Source: Planctomycetia bacterium (GTDB lineage Bacteria > Planctomycetota > Planctomycetia > Gemmatales > Gemmataceae). Taken from it: DNA of 5,776 nucleotides. Location of the stretch: the NCBI GenBank assembly GCA_005773755.1, contig SXHE01000050.1, positions 1 to 5,776 of the forward strand, written 5' to 3'. Made by a program: the position numbers and the translations under genes. This document shows, piece after piece, positions 4,944-5,776 of this stretch. Positions within the stretch are counted from its first letter, which is position 1. Each line of letters begins with the position of its first letter. The notes beneath the pieces are model-generated. The model made no database searches and was not told where the DNA came from. It saw nothing but the letters and a program-made list of their open reading frames with translations.

Positions 4944-5294
4944 ATGTACCTCCGCAAAGACGATGTGGTTGAAGTGATCGCCGGCGACGACAAGGGCACC
5001 CGCGGGAAGGTTCTGCGCGTGCTCCGGTCGAAGGGCAAGGTCGTAATCGAGGGCGTCAACAAGGTGTACCGGCACCTGAAGCCGTCGCGCCTCAACCCGC
5101 AGGGCGGGCGGCTCTCCAAGGAGATGCCCGTCGACGCCTCGAACGTCGCCTTCATCGACCCCGTGCAGAACAAGCCCACCCGCGTCGGTGTTCGCTACAC
5201 CGCCGACGGCAGCAAGGAGCTGTTCGCCAAGAAGAGCAAGACCCGCATCCGGCTGCTCAGCAAACCGGACCCGAAGTACGCCACCAAGAAATAG
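4944..5294 (+). CDS. rplX: 50S ribosomal protein L24
   Basis: L24, 116 residues against 104 in E. coli. It is an assembly-initiator protein that binds the 5' part of 23S rRNA and lies near the tunnel exit. The KOW motif is at about residues 5-34 (KDDVVEVIAGDDKGTRGKVLRVLRSKGKVV), followed by IEGVNKVYRHLKPS, NPQGGRLSKEMPVDASNVAFIDP (51-73) and KPTRVGVRYTADGSK (77-91). The end (TRIRLLSKPDPKYATKK) is basic and slightly long. The ATG at 4944 gives the standard M-x-hydrophobic-R/K-K-x-D start; no earlier in-frame start fits, although no Shine-Dalgarno sequence is present. Confidence 0.96.
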   Translation: MYLRKDDVVEVIAGDDKGTRGKVLRVLRSKGKVVIEGVNKVYRHLKPSRLNPQGGRLSKEMPVDASNVAFIDPVQNKPTRVGVRYTADGSKELFAKKSKTRIRLLSKPDPKYATKK

Positions 5295-5415
5295 TGCCAG
5301 TGTAAGTAGCCAGTGCCAGAGAAGAGAGAGCGGTGAACAGGGCACGCAAAGCTGTGCCGCGTTTTTCACTGCCTTTTGCCTTTCACTAACACTGACCACT
5401 GACACTAACTACTAC
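5294..5415 (+). repeat. Heptad (CACTRRC) repeat with inverted partner, rplX–rplE spacer
   Basis: The 3' part carries CACTAA, CACTGAC, CACTGA, CACTAAC and a degenerate TACTAC (5384-5415). The 5' part (5294-5317) carries the opposite sense, including GCCAGTGTAAGTA (5296-5308), which matches the reverse complement of 5384-5396 at 10 of 13 positions. AGTGCC, three bases, then GAAGAG (5312-5326) recurs at 1612-1626 apart from the first base. This is the same layout as the rpsS–rplV spacer. Confidence 0.7.
5341..5366 (+). terminator. Terminator-like hairpin inside rplX–rplE spacer
   Basis: GGCAC (5341-5345) pairs with GTGCC (5354-5358), extended inward by a G·U pair, loop CAAAGC; after GCG comes TTTTT (5362-5366). 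The form is that of a weak intrinsic terminator or attenuator. The stem is short and rplE must still be expressed, so partial termination is the most it could do unless rplE has its own promoter. Confidence 0.4.
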
Positions 5416-5429
5416 ACCAAGACCCGTAC

Positions 5430-5451
5430 CCGACCCGTTGCAGTGGGTCGG
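5430..5451 (+). promoter_or_regulatory. Hairpin upstream of the rplE ribosome binding site
   Basis: CCGACCC (5430-5436) and GGGTCGG (5445-5451) are perfect 7-bp complements with an eight-base loop. The hairpin ends 12 bases before the GAGGA ribosome binding site of rplE. Its role is unknown; it could affect initiation or mark a processing site. Confidence 0.45.
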
Positions 5452-5476
5452 CCATAGGTCAACGAGGAATCGAACG

Positions 5477-5776
5477 ATGGCCGTTGCTACCGGACCCGCG
5501 CCGCGCCTGTTGGACAAGTACAACAAGGAAATCGTTGGCGCGCTGAGCAAGAAATTCGGCCGCGAGAACCGGCTGAGCTTGCCGAAGCTCTCGAAGGTCG
5601 TCCTGAACATGGGCGTCGGCAAGGCGCTCCAGGACAAAGAGCGGATGAAGATCGCCGCCGAGCACCTGGGCCTGATCGCCGGCCAGCGCGCCCAGATCAC
5701 GAAGGCCCGCGTCGCCGTCAGCGGGTTCCGGCTCCGCGAGAACAACGAGATCGGGTGCCGCGTCACCCTCCGCGGC
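5477..5776 (+). CDS. rplE: 50S ribosomal protein L5, N-terminal part (3' end outside window)
   Basis: The first 100 codons of L5, which binds 5S rRNA in the central protuberance and contacts P-site tRNA; full length is about 180. The frame stays open to the window end. Family landmarks: LLDKYNKEIVGALSKKFGREN, then LPKLSKVVLNMGVGKAL (about 36-52), and GLIAGQRAQITKARVAVSGFRLRENNEIGCRVTLRG (about 65-100), all matching bacterial L5 block for block. The ATG at 5477 is chosen because it gives the family start and GAGGA (5464-5468) lies eight bases before it. It follows rplX as in other bacteria, but with an unusually long spacer of 182 bp. Confidence 0.96.
   Translation, partial: MAVATGPAPRLLDKYNKEIVGALSKKFGRENRLSLPKLSKVVLNMGVGKALQDKERMKIAAEHLGLIAGQRAQITKARVAVSGFRLRENNEIGCRVTLRG

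Noticed and set aside
1..5776. A new multi-gene system (defence, biosynthesis or mobile element)
   Set aside because: Every gene is a standard ribosomal protein in conserved order; only spacers and protein tails are unusual.

Overview
The window is a stretch of a bacterial S10–spc ribosomal protein operon. All genes are on the + strand and in the canonical bacterial order: rplW (3' end only), rplB, rpsS, rplV, rpsC, rplP, rpmC, rpsQ, rplN, rplX, rplE (5' part only). The base composition is high in G+C with strong GC-ending codon preference. Features such as the HPL form of the L2 'HPH' motif, a much enlarged L29, Ala/Pro/Lys-rich tails on several proteins, and wide repeat-bearing spacers suggest a planctomycete, possibly a Gemmata relative. 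That placement is an inference from memory of the group and not a database result.

Layout. 1-195 end of L23; 196-286 spacer with a near-perfect 29-bp inverted repeat; 287-1165 L2; 1166-1300 spacer with little clear structure; 1301-1588 S19; 1589-1684 spacer with a CACTRRC heptad repeat; 1685-2101 L22; 2102-2206 spacer with a strong hairpin showing GGAGG in its loop; 2207-2950 S3 (TTG start); 2951-3055 spacer with competing hairpins; 3056-3511 L16; 3512-3616 spacer with a CACTCA tandem repeat; 3617-4075 L29, overlapping S17 by one base; 4075-4446 S17; 4447-4514 spacer; 4515-4880 L14; 4881-4943 spacer; 4944-5294 L24; 5295-5476 the longest spacer, with heptad repeats, a terminator-like hairpin and a second hairpin; 5477-end L5.

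The gene products build both ribosomal subunits: L23, L22, L29 and L24 surround the peptide exit tunnel, L2, L14 and L16 lie near the peptidyl transferase and factor-binding regions, L5 is in the central protuberance, and S19, S3 and S17 belong to the 30S head, mRNA entry and body. Coding content is ordinary. What stands out is (i) that nine of the ten junctions are 63-182 bp long, where such operons are usually tightly packed, (ii) that most spacers contain their own inverted or tandem repeat, with one repeat family apparently present in three spacers, and (iii) unusual tails and insertions in L29, L22, L16, S17 and S3. I see no mobile element genes, CRISPR array, tRNA or rRNA, and no evidence of a new multi-gene system.
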